DNA from: JAYTXL01 sp043742955
GTDB lineage: Bacteria; Verrucomicrobiota; Verrucomicrobiia; Limisphaerales; JAYTXL01
Reading direction: 5' to 3'
Assembly: GCA_043742955.1 (NCBI GenBank)
Contig: JAYTXL010000083.1
Location: forward strand, 1-5,074
DNA: 5,074 bases
Below the pieces are notes generated by a model. The model saw nothing but the letters and a program-made list of their open reading frames with translations. It did not search any database and had not been told where the DNA came from. The position numbers were made by a program, and so were the translations under genes. Position 1 is the stretch's first letter. Every line of letters starts with the position of its first letter. Positions 5,058 through 5,074 of the stretch are shown here, one piece after another.

Positions 5058-5074
5058 GCCACTTCTATTAATCT

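Larger units (their letters stand above)
4435..5074. other. 640-bp repeat-rich spacer upstream of the DUF1080 gene
   Basis: No convincing protein gene is visible on either strand apart from the doubtful 34-aa ORF. Longer open frames here (for example minus strand 4693-4923) run straight through the hairpins and palindrome and have no ribosome site or coding-like composition. What the region does hold is a candidate promoter, an octamer direct repeat, two hairpins, a tandem 10-mer and two palindromes, listed separately. Confidence 0.6.

Noticed and set aside
1..5074. CRISPR array, tRNA or rRNA gene, insertion sequence, toxin-antitoxin or defence system
   Set aside because: I saw no regularly spaced repeats, cloverleaf or rRNA-like sequence, transposase motifs or known defence domains on either strand.

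Overview
The window looks like a chromosomal segment of an environmental Verrucomicrobiota-type bacterium (Pedosphaera/Limisphaerales-like), although nothing here fixes the taxon. The clues are moderately high GC, a secreted DUF1080 (3-keto-disaccharide hydrolase family) protein, a twin-arginine secreted protein of unknown function, a long multi-spanning GT-C-like membrane protein, and gene-free DNA full of short hairpins and duplicated motifs. I recall that kind of spacer DNA from this phylum but could not search for it. All four well-supported genes are on the minus strand, so they read from right to left.

Layout, right to left. Bases 4435-5074 hold no convincing protein gene. They carry an imperfect hairpin, a perfect 26-bp palindrome, a tandem 10-mer, a further small hairpin, a candidate promoter, and a 34-codon ORF behind a strong Shine-Dalgarno. 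Next come a secreted DUF1080 protein (3688-4434) and a short-chain dehydrogenase/reductase (2945-3691). Their stop and start codons overlap as ATGA, so they form a translationally coupled pair. A spacer of about 300 bp follows, with a weak promoter candidate and a doubtful 28-aa ORF. Then comes a 501-aa membrane protein resembling DUF2142/GT-C glycosyltransferases (1143-2648), a 128-233 bp spacer (depending on the downstream start codon), and a Tat-exported protein of unknown function (199-909). At the left edge the last ~40 codons of a plus-strand gene converge on it, with two hairpins in the 73-bp gap that may act as a two-way terminator.

Functional picture. The hydrolase-SDR pair is the only real operon evidence and fits carbohydrate processing: a sugar-active exported lyase/hydrolase and a cytoplasmic NAD-dependent sugar or polyol oxidoreductase. 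The membrane protein and Tat protein are probably envelope-related but show no clear link to that pair. I found no CRISPR array, RNA gene, insertion sequence, phage gene or defence system. The most unusual items are the long palindrome and the other repeats of the right-hand spacer.
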